A DNA stretch of 64,000 bases. Origin: Callaeas wilsoni (lineage: Eukaryota; Chordata; Aves; Passeriformes; Callaeidae). The notes beneath the pieces were generated by a model. It worked only from the letters and a program-made list of their open reading frames with translations, searched no databases and was not told the origin of the DNA. Both the position numbers and the translations under genes were made by a program. Positions 49,129-61,140 of the stretch are shown piece by piece (position 1 is the first letter of the stretch; the number at the start of each line of letters is the position of its first letter). The stretch spans positions 62,001 through 126,000 of the forward strand of contig VWPU01011449.1 in assembly GCA_013398955.1 (NCBI GenBank). Reading direction: 5' to 3'.

Positions 49129-50856
49129 TTAATTGGGGGGGGTAGCTGGATTAAGACACTTGCAATTTCTACTCCCAGGCTAGTATCAGCTGAGTAATCT
49201 TCCACAGATTTCAGGGTTCAAAGATAATATAAAATCTTAAATGACATATTTTTATAGTGTTTCATTAATAGGACTTTTTAATTGTTGATTGAAATAGCAA
49301 GTAAGCAGAAAGGCAGCCCTAGTTTACAGGTATCAAATTAAGTCATTAAGAAACACAGAGAAATTAGTCACTGATAGTATTATTAAATTTACTGTATTAT
49401 GTATTAACTATTTAAAGTGGTTATGATCTTTAATAAGATAGACATTTTTAACTTTGACATTAAAGATCTGTCATAAAAAGTCAAAACAATAGAAAGACAT
49501 TGAGAAATGCTACATTACTATAGAATCGGATGAAAAAAAATTTTAAAAATAGATATTTTTAGTAACCTATCTTGTTTTCTTTAGCCAGCTGAGTCCAAAA
49601 TAATCTTTTGAAAATCCACAAACACAGGAAGAAGTGTGTTATTTTGCTACACTGATCTCACAAGTTTAAATGGCAGTTCCAGAATGAGTATGCCTTTCCT
49701 GTAAATCCAGTGTGACTTCTGCAAAATTAGAGCTGGGACAATGTCTCCTTTCCAGGGATCTCCATTTGACACATAAAATAGGCCAGGTGAATTTTATACT
49801 GACTGCGCTGCTTTCCTTTCAGAAAATCCAAAGGAGCCCAGACTGACCATTTAGGTTAGGACACATAGGACACTTGAAATGCAGAAAAGTGAACTGGAGG
49901 AGATTAATTTTCTAAGCACAAGTTAGGAGTGCTTTGTACTTTTTAGGAGAGACAATTCATTATGGATCCCCTGGATTCTTGGTACTTAATCTCAAAAACC
50001 ATCGTGAGGTAATCATTCTACTCACTAGGTATATTGGGTGCCCACTGACCTGTCTCCTGAAACTGCTGTTATTTTGAGCAATGCTTTAAAGAGACAAGGT
50101 GTCAGATGCTGGTGACACTTTCTTCATGCAGAAGGAATGAGAACTTTTTAAGGATCTTTAATATGTGGAAAGTGCAAATATCTAAGGAAAAAAGTATATT
50201 TGTCAGAGTGAGGAAATTCATTCACCAAGAATGAACAGAGAGTCAGGGTTGATTCTTTCTCTAGTATGTCACATATATTTTTCAACTTTCAGTTTATTAT
50301 GCCCAAGAATATCTTATAAAGTGAAATTTCAGCAAAAAAAAAAAAATTATAAAACCTGTTAATATTTAGAAAGCATTTTTCTTTCTAGCCAACAATTACA
50401 TCAATTTTAACACTGCAGCCCTTGTGAAAGATCTGTATTGCTTTAGGAAATAGAGGGGCAGGTTCTATTACGTTAATAACTGACTTTGAACCCATCAAAA
50501 AGGCTTTAAAATGCCATTACTTCACTGCAATGTCATTAGAAATTTGCAAGGAAGGAAACTGGCTTATGGTGATTTTGCCATTTGTTTTCAGTGTAAAAGA
50601 CAGTAGCAGAACTGACAGTGATACTTTCATTTTGGCAGGTCTCTTTCCTAGGTTAGTTTTGAAAACCTTACAAATATTTTAATCCATGTCAGTGACACAT
50701 TTTAGTACCTGAATAGCAAGATCAAAGACTGTCTGATAGAGACATTTTAGCTGAGTGCAGCCTGCTTATATGTAAAACAAGACATTGGAATTCAGTGTTC
50801 TAACCTAGTTAAGCAAGGTACAAGCAACTCATTCCCTCCTCACTCCTTCCCTCTGG

Positions 50857-50875
50857 AATGGGTGGACCACCCATT
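50857..50875. repeat. Perfect 19-bp palindrome with one-base centre
   Basis: AATGGGTGG, a central A, and CCACCCATT: nine-base arms that pair exactly. The arms are moderately GC-rich, unlike the local AT-rich DNA. It could serve a dimeric DNA-binding protein, but no factor is identified. Confidence 0.85.
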
Positions 50876-51324
50876 GAAACCCTAATCCTGAAAGCAGCAA
50901 GGAGTTAACTGAAATAAAATCCTTGTCTCCCTATCTCTATATTTAATTGCTGACCATAACCTGAGTTGCATTACCCAGGGAGAGATAGTGTTGTGTCATT
51001 TCTATATCCAACTGCAAATCTTGGAGCACTCTTGCTTTCAGTAGTACATTGAAGATGTGAATAGTACAGCCAGAGGTCATTATTCGTGTGAAAATAATTA
51101 AATCTTCTAACACTAAAGATGCTAGAAATATTTCTTTCTGTTCTTTTGAACTGGTTTAGTTAGTCAGATAATTATGCTTTAGTTTTCTAGTTAACAGATA
51201 TGTGAGAGTTTTTGGTATCAGTTATGGATTGTAAAAAGCAATGCCATTCTTCACACACATAGTATCTGAACATGCATGATCATGAAAAATATTATTTAAA
51301 TGTGCTAATTATTAATCAAAATTT

Positions 51325-51385
51325 CTTGAAATGGAATAAATCTCTTGAGATCATCTAGTCCAACCTCACTGCTCAGAAGCATTCA
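51325..51385 (-). mobile_element. CR1 LINE 3' end, left part of an interrupted copy
   Basis: The plus strand has CTCTTGAGATCATCTAGTCC, AACCTCACTGCTCAGAAGC, the reversed CR1 tail. The next expected phrase does not follow here but resumes at 51457, after a CR1 tail in the opposite orientation. Confidence 0.8.
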
Positions 51386-51391
51386 GATAGA

Positions 51392-51457
51392 AGAGGTTGC
51401 CCAAAGAACAAGATAATCTTTTAGCTCTCTTCCAACCCAAACCTATGATTCTATGAT
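51392..51457 (+). mobile_element. CR1 tail nested inside another CR1
   Basis: AGAGGTTGCCCAAAGAACAAG, ATAATCTTTTAGCTCTCTTCC, CAACCCAAACCTATGATTC and TATGATA is a forward CR1 3' end with an internal deletion. It sits between two parts of a minus-strand CR1, so it inserted later than that copy. Confidence 0.82.
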
Positions 51458-51520
51458 AGAGCAGGTTGCCTGGGACTGTGTCCAGCTTGAGTTTTGGATA
51501 TCTTTAGAGATGGAGAACTC
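51458..51520 (-). mobile_element. CR1 LINE, right part of the interrupted copy
   Basis: AGAGCAGGTTGCCTGGGACTG then TGTCCAGCTTGAGTTTTGG and ATATCTTTAGAGATGGAGAAC continue the reversed consensus exactly where the left part stopped. A short duplication (CTCTGAAGAT twice) follows at about 51519-51539. Confidence 0.8.
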
Positions 51521-54323
51521 TGAAGATCTCTGAAGATCTGCCATTGGTCATGGATTGGATATGTTTGGTGGGCCATACGCTGGTCCTTACATGGGCTGCT
51601 ATCTAGTCTTTGGGTTTATCTCTACAGTTTGCAGATGGGAAGGAGAAGGATGGCTTTTGGTAGCTAACACTGAACAAGTACTGAAGAATTGATGAAAAAT
51701 AGTTAGTAGACCAAGCTGCTTTTAACCTTACTTAGTCTGTAGCACTCCAGCATACATGGCATGATTGGGAATGATCCGGTTCTTAGAAATATGTGAAAAA
51801 AACCCAAAAAACAAAAAACAAAAAAACTAAAGCAAAAAAAACCCCCAACAACAAAAAAAACCCAAAAACCAAAAACAAAAAACCCCAAAACAACAAAAAA
51901 ACAAACCTGAGAAAACTCTTGAGGGCCAAAGAAAAGAAGATGAAAGACAGAGTGGTCAAGGAGACCTGAATACCTGTCTGTTCCAAAGGACTGTAGGATT
52001 TAAAGGTGTAGATACACTTGTCCCCTCTTTTGAAATATGTTTCTTTTTTTTTGATACTGTAATTGAATTACTGAATACATAAAAGAAAAGGTATTATTAG
52101 CAAGGGGTAGTTGACCAGTATACAGCATCCTTCATCTTTCCTGAAAAGACTGCAAATACCCAGATTGCCTCAGGCACAGGAACGGTGCTAATACAGAGGG
52201 CAGTACAGCTTAGATGACAAAAAGCAGAGAGACTTCTGACCTAGAAAAGCACTTAAGCATGCAAACTACTGAAAGTCCATTAAAATTAGTGGGAATCATA
52301 AATGTGCCTGGTTTTTGGTGTGCTTAAATACATGCTATGCACTGAGGTAATGCTCCCAGGCAGTGAACTCTGAAACATATGAAGAGTCCTGCAAAATGCA
52401 GTGGTGCACTCACTGGGGATTTCTGTCTATTTACTAAATCAGTGTCTTTTGTAAACTGAGGATTACAGTATTTTCTTTTTTCTATCCCTTGTCTGAAATC
52501 AAGGTTTCTCAAGACAACAGTACTCCTCAAGCACTTAATCTCTGCATAACAACAAACAGAATGGGAACTGTTTCTGTGTGGGGATTCTCAGTGTTTAAAT
52601 GAAACATAACTCCAAGCAGACACTAACCAAAAAAACTCCCGTTAGCTCTAACACACTAACATTTTATTCTCTTACTGAACTTTTATCCTCTTTAAGCTAT
52701 TGTGCTGTTTGATTTTTAGTGTATGGAGAATTTAGAACATAAAAGTGATCTTCACCTTTGTTTTCACACAGCTTTAATAATAAGCACTAAACTGCAGATC
52801 TGGTGTGCATGGGAATTAATTCTTATATCCTCACAGTAGTGACTATAAAATATGGAACATAAAATCACACAGCTAGATATTTAGTAATTACAAATAATTC
52901 ATCTTCATTTCCAGCCTTCACAACAAAAGTATTAGTTTAGGCTTAAGGAGCTGAGGTAGAGTGGTAGCTGAGAGATATTTGAGCCCTTTCTGTCTTTCTA
53001 GGTCATGTTTCCATCAGTGTAAACCAGTGAGCCATTTCTGATGGCATAAATACGATACACTTCCATTGTTAATAGTCCAAGTTTATTTCCAACAAATAAA
53101 ATATAAACGCATTTTAAATTATTTACGAATAGCTGGCTGATTATACCAACTTTGTCTAGGTTTTTTTTTTTTTTTTTAGTACTACCCAGCAAACATAAAT
53201 GCAAAGGCACATCCTCAAACAGAAACCAAGGACAGACCTTAATATCATACTAATCTACCTCAGGCAAAAGCCTGTCTGGACAGTTTTGTTTGTTTGTTTT
53301 GTTGTTGTTTTTTTTTCTCTATGCCTTCAGGTTTTGCTGCATTACTGGTGGAAATTAGTTCCAGAGGGGAGAGTATTCTATTGAGAATTTGTCATCAGCT
53401 GCCCCCTCAACAGCACAGAAGGAAAGAAGCATTTCCCCAGAAAACTGGGACCTAAAGCATCTTAGAGAGTAGCATGAGTTTATTGGCTTGTAGTTTGCAG
53501 GGAACTCCCTTGAGCTGTAATAACACCCTGTGCTGTCCAAAGCTAATTCCTTCTTTGCAAGTGTTGTGAGAGAAGCTGTCCAGAGCAATGTGCTCCCAAT
53601 TGTTCTTTATTCCCAAAATCTTACTCCAGATACCAGAATTACCAAAACAAACTGCTAGGAAACTTACAACACTTCAACAGCTGAGAAATCTGAATTTGAA
53701 GATTAGAAATTAGGTTCAGACAAGCTGCATACTGCCACAAAGCAAGAAAGTAACTAATTTTTGTAAAACAAAAATATTTTTCGTGTTCCAACTGTGTGCA
53801 AGTTTTAATAATTGATGTTGTAAATAGCACTCCTTCGACATAGTCCTAGATCAAATGAAGACTCATGAGGTTGGGCTATATTCTTAAAGACAAATATAAG
53901 TGGAAGTTGTCATCTTTTATGTGCATCTGCCTCACACATATAAGTTTAAGCAGAATTCCATACTTCCTCCTATTTTTTAATCCAAAGTTTCACTATAAGA
54001 ACACAGTCCCACTGTTCATTTTATTTACAAGTTATTCTGAGTGTGATGTCATTTTAATTAATGGTTTTCACAAAAGAGAAGACCATAATCAATTAGGGCT
54101 ATATAAAAATGCATTTTAAAGCAAAGGCAATCAAGAAAGATTTTCAGAAAATCACTCCTTTTCAGTGAATGGTGTATTGATTTTAAAGCTTTAGATGCAT
54201 ATAGTGTCACTTAGAGAAAATGTTTCTTCCAAATGCCTGCCTACTCTTTGTGAACATGCATCTGAAAACCTAAATACTTTGCCAAGGTCTAGTCTAATTT
54301 ATTTACATTACAGATTGTCAACA
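51521..54323. other. Unique stretch with A/C-rich and T/G-rich tracts
   Basis: A long A/C-rich tract at 51795 is listed separately. T-rich runs lie at 53160-53177 and 53283-53318. Frames of 61 and 67 codons across 51703-51986 are poly-F and poly-V artefacts of the A/C tract on the opposite strand. Nothing else was recognised. Confidence 0.5.
51795..51907 (+). repeat. A/C-rich low-complexity tract
   Basis: About 110 bases of A runs separated by AAC, CCC and CAAC, with almost no G or T on this strand (the single exceptions lie near 51828-51832). Confidence 0.88.
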
Positions 54324-54338
54324 GCAGTAGGTGGCAAT
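54324..54338 (+). promoter_or_regulatory. Weak candidate CTCF motif
   Basis: GCAGTAGGTGGCAAT matches CCASYAGRKGGCRCY at 13 of 15 positions, departing at the first and fourteenth. It is on the same strand as the stronger site at 16432, so the two are not a convergent pair. Confidence 0.2.
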
Positions 54339-54679
54339 CACCATGGGACCAAAAAAAGGCACTTTGAGAGCAAATATAAAATAAAGAGAGAAGATGGTGT
54401 TTGTGTTCAAGATTAAAAAGAGTTGTCAATAAACTGGACTGAAAACCAATAATTGGGATTTATTTTAACTTTTACTAGGTAATTATGAGGGTGAAACTAT
54501 TTTCGGTCATAATAGGTTTCACTAGCTAACTCATTTAGGAAGGCTATGGAATTTTAGGAGAGAATGGTGCTTTTTTAAGATAGTGTGAACTTTGTGCTCT
54601 GTTTGCCTAGGCAGTGAATGATTTGATATTCTGAGTGATGGGCAGAGAGAGTTCTACATTGGCAGATAAGAGTGAGTGT

Positions 54680-54843
54680 GAAGCTGTTGAGGTGAAGGTG
54701 CAATCTTACTGTGACATCAAGGACCGTCTGGATGATGTTAACAGTTTAGTTTTACATAGCCCTGTGAGGAGCAGGGAATTGGACTTGATGAACCCTTCCA
54801 ACATTTCCTTGGGTCCCTTCCAACACTGAAGTATTCAGTGGTT
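54680..54843 (+). mobile_element. CR1 LINE 3' fragment (CR1-X-like tail)
   Basis: GTGACATCAAGGACCGTCTGG, GATGATGTTAACAGTTTAG, CCTGTGAGGAGCAGGGAATTG, GACTTGATGAACCCTTCCAAC and GGGTCCCTTCCAACACTGAAG, then a decayed ATTCAGTG end. Near the end CCTTCCAACA occurs twice (about 54797 and 54817), a short local duplication. The tail type is like that of the copy at 34803 and the SINE at 32851, but no tRNA-like head is present. Confidence 0.82.
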
Positions 54844-55091
54844 CATGCTTAGGGCAACTGAGGCAGACTGACGATGGGGATGACAGGGCACGACCAGTGG
54901 CACTCTTGCACTTGGCTGAGTATCAGATTTCACAGCAGCAGAAATTACTGAGACCAGAAATTTCTCCATGCTGCATGTGGTCAAACACAGGACTTTGCAA
55001 ATTCTTATACAAATAGAAAAAGCACAGACCCCATGTGATGGAGATAGCATTTAAAATGGAAGAAAACATGATACAAATGTCTTCTGTTCTT
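54844..55091. other. Short unique spacer between two CR1 copies
   Basis: Nothing assignable was seen. Confidence 0.5.
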
Positions 55092-55390
55092 AAAGGGGGC
55101 TTCCAGGACCTAGAAGGGACTTACAAGAAGGCTGGAGTGGGACTTTTCACAAGGCCATGTTGTGATAGGCAATGGGGAATGGCCTTGAACTGAAGGAGGG
55201 TAAATTTAGATTAGTTTTTAGGAAGAAATTCCTTACTATAAGGATTGTGATGCCACCTTAGAAGTGTTCAAGGCCAGGCTGGATGAGGGTCTAAACAACC
55301 TATTGAAAATGTTCCTGCCCATGGCAAGGAGATGAATCTAGATCTTCTTTAAGGTCCCTTCCAACTCAAATCATTCTATGATTCTATGAT
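55092..55390 (+). mobile_element. CR1 LINE, ~300 bp with internal deletion
   Basis: AAGGGGGCTTCCAGGACC, ACTTTTCACAAGGCCATG, GAATGGCCTTGAACTGAAGG, GGAAGAAATTCCTTACTATAAG, GAAGTGTTCAAGGCCAGGC, AGATCTTCTTTAAGGTCCC and ATTCTATGATTCTATGATAAC. Between GGATTGTGATG and CCACCTTAGAAG about 30 bases of consensus (the GGAACAGGTTGCCCAGAGAAG part) are missing, a clean internal deletion. Otherwise it is well preserved. Confidence 0.94.
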
Positions 55391-58223
55391 AACTGGGATT
55401 GGATATATGAAAGTGGGGCAAAATCCACGTGCCAGCTAAAGATTCAGGCATCTAAGATGTCAGCTAAGCCAAAATGGGCTATTTTTCTCTTATTCAGACT
55501 CAGCATTTCATTTCTGAATGTACAGAGTTACTCTAACCTTTCAGGGCTGGTAGATATTTCTCTGAGGATATTTTAAGTCAGTTAAATTTGAGGAGTGGAG
55601 CAAGGTAGATGAGGTGCTCCAAAGGAAAACTCCTCAGTATCACAGCTGGTGGATAAAAGAAAAATGAACATAATTGACTCTTTTTCAGCACACCAGATCA
55701 GCACTATATTGTGATGGTAGGTGTCGATCCTATTCTGTGGGTTAAAAAGTCAAGAAAACTCATGTGAGTTCTTCTAGTTCTCACTGTAAGGGACAGACCT
55801 GCAGGCTTAAAGCAATGGTTAGCTTGGAGCCATATTAAAGAATTATCTCATTGGGAAGGAGAGGGTTGGGGTATTTTGCAGAACATGAGGTTTTGAAACC
55901 ATACCACTCAACTTCCATGGTTCTTTTATTCTCTCTCTTAGCATCACAATATAGGCTTTATATTCTTCTCACTTTTTTATCTGCTTTAAAGAAAAATGTA
56001 GCTCTGCAGTCTTTGGTGGACTCATTCCTGTGTTATACTCTGGAGTTATGGAGTGAATGACAACCCAACATGAAACATATCATCGTGCAGAGTATATTCC
56101 ATATTGGCCTGCACCCTGCATAATTGCCTTGAAGTCAATCTAAGCCGTGTAAGCTATTGCAGAATTTTTTACATGGGAGAAAAAAAAAGGAAAATTAAAG
56201 AGCCCATGTCTAGCGTTGTGTTTTATCCCAAGCCAAATGCGAAGACAGCTTGCATTTGCCAGCCTTCTCAGAAAGAGCCTAAAGGGACCTGTTTGCCAAC
56301 ATTTGATTCCCTGGCAGCAAGCTTTTTCTATTTCCATTAATTAGCCAGCTCAGGGTGTTTGCTGTTTCTCTGGAATACTCTAGCCAAGGGCAGACTCTAT
56401 GGACAGACATCAGAAAAAAGCCTTTGACTCTATAGAAATGCATTGAAGAACTCCATCTTCATTGGTTGGAGGATTGGAACAGATGCACTGGAGAGAGGAG
56501 TCCAGGAACACAGATTTTTATGTATGGTTTTATCAGAGATCAACAATCCTATAGTGGCATTTGTTTGACTTGCCAAGCAGAAGGCAACGTTTCATCTGTA
56601 CCAGGCACTCAGGCAGAGCAGATTGTTAGATACCATAAACAAATATGCTACAATGAAAGCATACTTTAATTTGTTAGAAGCAGGGCTGATTTTTTGTTGG
56701 AAAAGTCTGAAATATCAGCAGTGCTTTAATGGAGCTATAGATGCCTAAGCACACACATTTTAAGATGCAGACATTTCCTTTCACACAACCGGAACCGAAC
56801 TGCTGAGCTAGCACCCAAGAGTACTCTGCTGTTTGTGACATGGACATTGAAATATCCTGTCAAGTATTCTTGAAGAACATAAGCTGTAATAAAAATATTA
56901 ATACATTTAAGAAAAAAAAATGCAATTTTGATTTTTGTTCATCAGAAATTAATTCTCTCTAGGACATTAAATATTATCTCAGTACACTGAAACATAGAAA
57001 GCAATATATACCTGGAATAAAAATTTTCAGAAATTTTTTGCAAAACTGCCAAAATGCCTGCGAAGCTTCTTCCAAGGTTCAGACACTTAAAAATTGCCAA
57101 ATCAGGCAAGTCCATTAAATCCACTAATTTTCTCCACAAATCAGGAAAGTTCATTGAATTGCTGGAAAACAGTAGGTTGCTTTCTACATTGTGAAAGCAC
57201 ACCTGCTAACATTAATGATGTGCCTGTGCTATCAGATTTTCAATGACTGTTACCTGAAGAGCCATGTTCCCTTCAGAGGAATAAATAGAGATAAAAGGCA
57301 CATCTTGAAAGATTCAGAATCTCTTAAAGATAATTGGTGTGAAATGACAGTTTCTAAAAGATGCATTTAAAACAATCATAAAGAGACAAAATTTATTCTG
57401 GTCCAGGTCTTCCCAATGGTCCTGTGAAAAAAGGATGTGCTTAGTATTCTGTATTTCTGGTTCCAAAGCAGGAAAAAGTCTACTTACTTTGTAATGAAAT
57501 CTACTTTCCCCTGCATGTACACTTTCAGATACCTGACATTTTTTTCTAGTAATCAGATATTCAATCAAAAGCTGCTTTTCAATGCATCGACAGAGAAGCA
57601 GATCATTGCTTGCTGCAAATTGTTTTGATTTGATGCAAACTTTGCATCCAATGTGTTGCAATCCTGATGCCAATTGTTTCAATAAGTATCACACTCTCTT
57701 GAATTTACTGCAGCTAGTGACTGGTTTATTGTAATTTTTTTATTCCTTTTTTTTCCCCCAAGAAATTTTACAGGCAAGAGTGAATTTCAAACCAGAGCAA
57801 ACAATCACAACTTTGTGAGAACAGCAATTTTCTGAACAAAGAAGATCCTGTTTCAAATAGGAGGAGTTAGTGCTATTTCACCTTATTGTGCACCTGTCTG
57901 AGAGACAGAGGTGAAAAGCAATATCCAGAAGCATACACCATAACAGGTCAATGGACCAACTAGTATTTTGACTTTGCCAGTGACCCATAAAAGTGCTTCA
58001 AAAGGAGATCCAAGACCTTCATGACACATTTAACAAAATACCATGTGCACAAATGGAAATTTTCCTTATTCTCATCATATTACTGATTGAAAAGTACGTT
58101 TTTGAGGTAAAACAGATGCATGAAATAAATTCAAGATAAAGCACTAAAATTAATTATCTTTGATTTAAATGTAATTTGTATCAATTAAAAAAATCATTTC
58201 AAACCTTTAATTCCTACAAAAAC

Positions 58224-58279
58224 AGTAAAATTTTATTAAAAATTAAAAATTAAAGAGTAAAAAGTAAAATTTTATTAAA
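58224..58279 (+). repeat. Local 17-bp direct repeat, AT-rich
   Basis: AGTAAAATTTTATTAAA occurs at 58224-58240 and again at 58263-58279, separated by an A-rich spacer with further AATTAAA units. It is probably a small slippage or duplication product. Confidence 0.85.
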
Positions 58280-59040
58280 CTCTATAATGGTCACTTAACC
58301 CTAAGTACTCTTTGTCTTTCTACACTTAATTCTCCTTCCCTTTGAATGTGCTGTATCAGCAACACCCTCCTTTGATGACTACCAAAGTCCTGTCCTTCGC
58401 GTCCAGCTGAAGTTGCAGAAACCTTTATCAAGTTCAGGGACAATGGCCTGAAAGAAATCACTGAGCCTTTTGATATTTTTAATTTTTCTTCTTTTTTATT
58501 AAGATTTAACTGAGCTTTGTTTCAGAGTAGTGGACTGTGAAACTAGGATAGGGAGATTAGACTTTGCTGGGAAAAATGTATGAATGAAATATTACTATGG
58601 CAAGGTTGTGTGGATAGTTTGTGATGTGTGAAATGAAATCCCTACTCAATGTGCCTAGGCAATGCAATTAGTGCTACCCTGGTCAGGGATTTCATGTTAG
58701 AAATGAAAAGATTTGTCCTGAAAAGAAAGTAGCACCCTAAAAAATTACAAAATAAAAAAATCCTTAAGAGAACCTCTCTGCTTTATCATTTTTATGCATC
58801 TATACTGAGTTAAAGTGAAGATTCATTTTCAATAAACTTTTGTGGCTAAGTTCTGAATACCTGGTAAATTCCTAATCAGAATAGTAAATGCAGAAAATAA
58901 TGAACTTGTGATTCAGCCACTTTGCAGAGATGGGAAAACTCAAGGTGACAAGGAGGTTCCCATTCAACTCTTCTGGTAGAATATACCATCTTAAAAGAGA
59001 AAAAGAATACCACAGTGCATGAATTTTTAATTAAAAACTC

Positions 59041-59113
59041 CCAAACAAGCAAACAACAACGACAAAAAGCAGCAAAAATCTCCCTCACATCAAACAAACA
59101 AAAAAAACAACCC
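59041..59113 (+). repeat. A/C-rich low-complexity tract
   Basis: Mostly CAAA and ACAAC units over about 70 bases with a few G and T. It is less pure than the other tracts. Confidence 0.7.
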
Positions 59114-60930
59114 TGATATTTCTGGCAGACAAAGTGAAGCACAGAGTACTAGGCTGAAATTACTTTATCCTGAAGAGAGAAACAAAACTGACAATATGTT
59201 TTCCCTGCTGAAAACACAAATTTTGTTTCTTCCCTTCCAATGATGAAATGCAATCTTGTTTTCCTGTTTTATTCCAATTTATAACAAACGAAAATTCTTT
59301 CAAAAATGGCACTGGTGGAAAACAAATTCATATCTTTCAGCTAAGCACTGCCTTCAGAAACTATACATACAGGTCACTGAGACCGAAGTGGACAGGTTGA
59401 TTTAGCAGTTAGTCTTTCTCATAACCTTAACATTATTTAGGATAGAGCTACATATTCCTGGCTTCAGGGTTTGAGTGGTTCATAAAGTTTTGTTCTGACC
59501 CTGTGCACAGACACAAACCCCGTATTTACAATATTATGTCCTTGCTGTAAATACAGTTTAGAAGGAGATAAAAATATTATAAGCTTCTAATAATTTAAGC
59601 CTGTGTCAGAAATGTGCCTGAATCAATTTTCAGATGAAAACAGCACAAAGACTGCACGTGGTAGGAAAACCCATGGACTCAGGAAGGTTCCTAGGCACTG
59701 GAGTGTGTTGCTGGGTCATTAAGCTGTTAACGTGTTCTTTGGCCTGAATTTTGCCAGCCTTTCTATAACGTTCCCTGATGGAGTTTGACTGTCAAAATAT
59801 TCTAAAGGTAGTTCCCAATAGTCAGCTTCTACACAGCCTCCTTCTATCTAAAGGCAAGTCACAGTTCTTAGCCTCAGCGTCAGGAAACATTTCTGGACAT
59901 GTTCAGTTTGCTAGAAGCCAAAACATCCTGGCTTTTGGCTGCCCGGATGTGTGTGGTCCCTCCTTGTGTCCACAAGGGTAGGCAGAAAACACAAGGTTAC
60001 TAAGATTATTTCTGACTGAAAACATAAACAGGTTAGAATGTACAATAAAAATCAAATTAAAAGTTCTTTAAACACTGAAAGTATGGTTGACATCAGGGTC
60101 TACAAAAGCCGAATCTCTGGTCATTACAAGGTAATCCCTTGACTCAGTCCCTATGGCAGTCTGGAGGGACACAGCCAGAGAAATATTCATAACTAAAGAA
60201 GTAAATCAGAAATCCAGGTTGGAACTGGTCTGGAAAGGAACTATGTATACCACGTTCATCAGAACATCTCGAAATAAGAGCTGGAATGAATAATTTCATT
60301 TAGAGGGTTAAGGTTAGATGGACAGAATATGTACTTTAGTCAGAATAAAGGCTAAGTTTTGATACTGTGTAAGTGATGAGCTTCTGTGCCTACGTTTGTA
60401 CTGTTGTCAGTGACATAAAACGAAAAAAATAAACAACCAAGAAATCATAATACAGATTCTTAGAAAGATAAATTAACTTATCTTCACTTTAAAACTTTTA
60501 AATGCAACATCATCCTATTTCTTTTTTTTTGCATGGTTTTCTCAGACACCAAAAATATAAATTATATCACAAAAAGCATATTTTCTTTACTGTATATTGC
60601 CTAGCTCAGGAGATCTCTGATTCTGATTAAAATACAGAAGTGCATTATTACCAATAATAATCCCAATTTATCCCAAGTTTAAAGAGCAATGTTATCTTTA
60701 AATTAATATGACTGCTTTTTCTGTTTGGAGTCTTTGAGTCTGCAGCTAGATCTCAGAGATAGTGTTGAACACAGCACAAACTCTTCACCATCTTGACTGG
60801 ATCTTTGAGGTGCTATCAAAATATCTATTACCAGGAAGTAAAAATTAGCAATATTTTTTAGATTTAATGACGTTGAAAAGACACAACATGAGATAAAAAA
60901 GGCAGGGGCAGGTGTCTGTAAAAATTAATT

Positions 60931-61140
60931 GAATCATAAAATGGTTTAGGTAGGGGACTTTCAAAGACCATCTCGTTCCAACCCCCCTGCCATGAGCAAG
61001 GACACCTTCCACTAGACCACATTGCTCCGAGCCCCATCCAGCCTGGCCTTGAACTCTTCCAGGAATGGGTCATCCAAAGTTTCTCTGGGCTACCTGTACC
61101 AGCATAGCACCATCCTCACGGTAAAATTTACAATGAAGAA
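60931..61140 (-). mobile_element. CR1 LINE 3' fragment
   Basis: The plus strand reads GAATCATAAAATGGTTTAGG, AGACCATCTCGTTCCAACCC, CCCTGCCATGAGCAAGGACAC, CTTCCACTAGACCACATTGC, CCCCATCCAGCCTGGCC, TTCTCTGGGCTACCTGTACC and ACCATCCTCACGGTAAA, all in reversed order. It is close to consensus, hence fairly young. Confidence 0.95.

Larger units (their letters stand above)
48516..51324. other. Unique AT-rich stretch with two palindromes
   Basis: Two perfect inverted repeats are listed separately (49101-49128 and 50857-50875). A run of eight G lies at 49135-49142. Otherwise nothing was recognised. Confidence 0.5.
55391..60930. other. Unique noncoding stretch, ~5.5 kb
   Basis: No exon or named repeat was recognised. 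It contains a 17-base direct repeat AGTAAAATTTTATTAAA at 58224-58240 and 58263-58279, an A/C-rich tract at 59041, and a 122-codon minus-strand frame at 57314-57682 with no recognised domain. Confidence 0.5.

Noticed and set aside
51703..51986. Hydrophobic membrane-protein-like frames
   Set aside because: The F, V and L runs come from the complement of the A/C-rich tract at 51795-51907.
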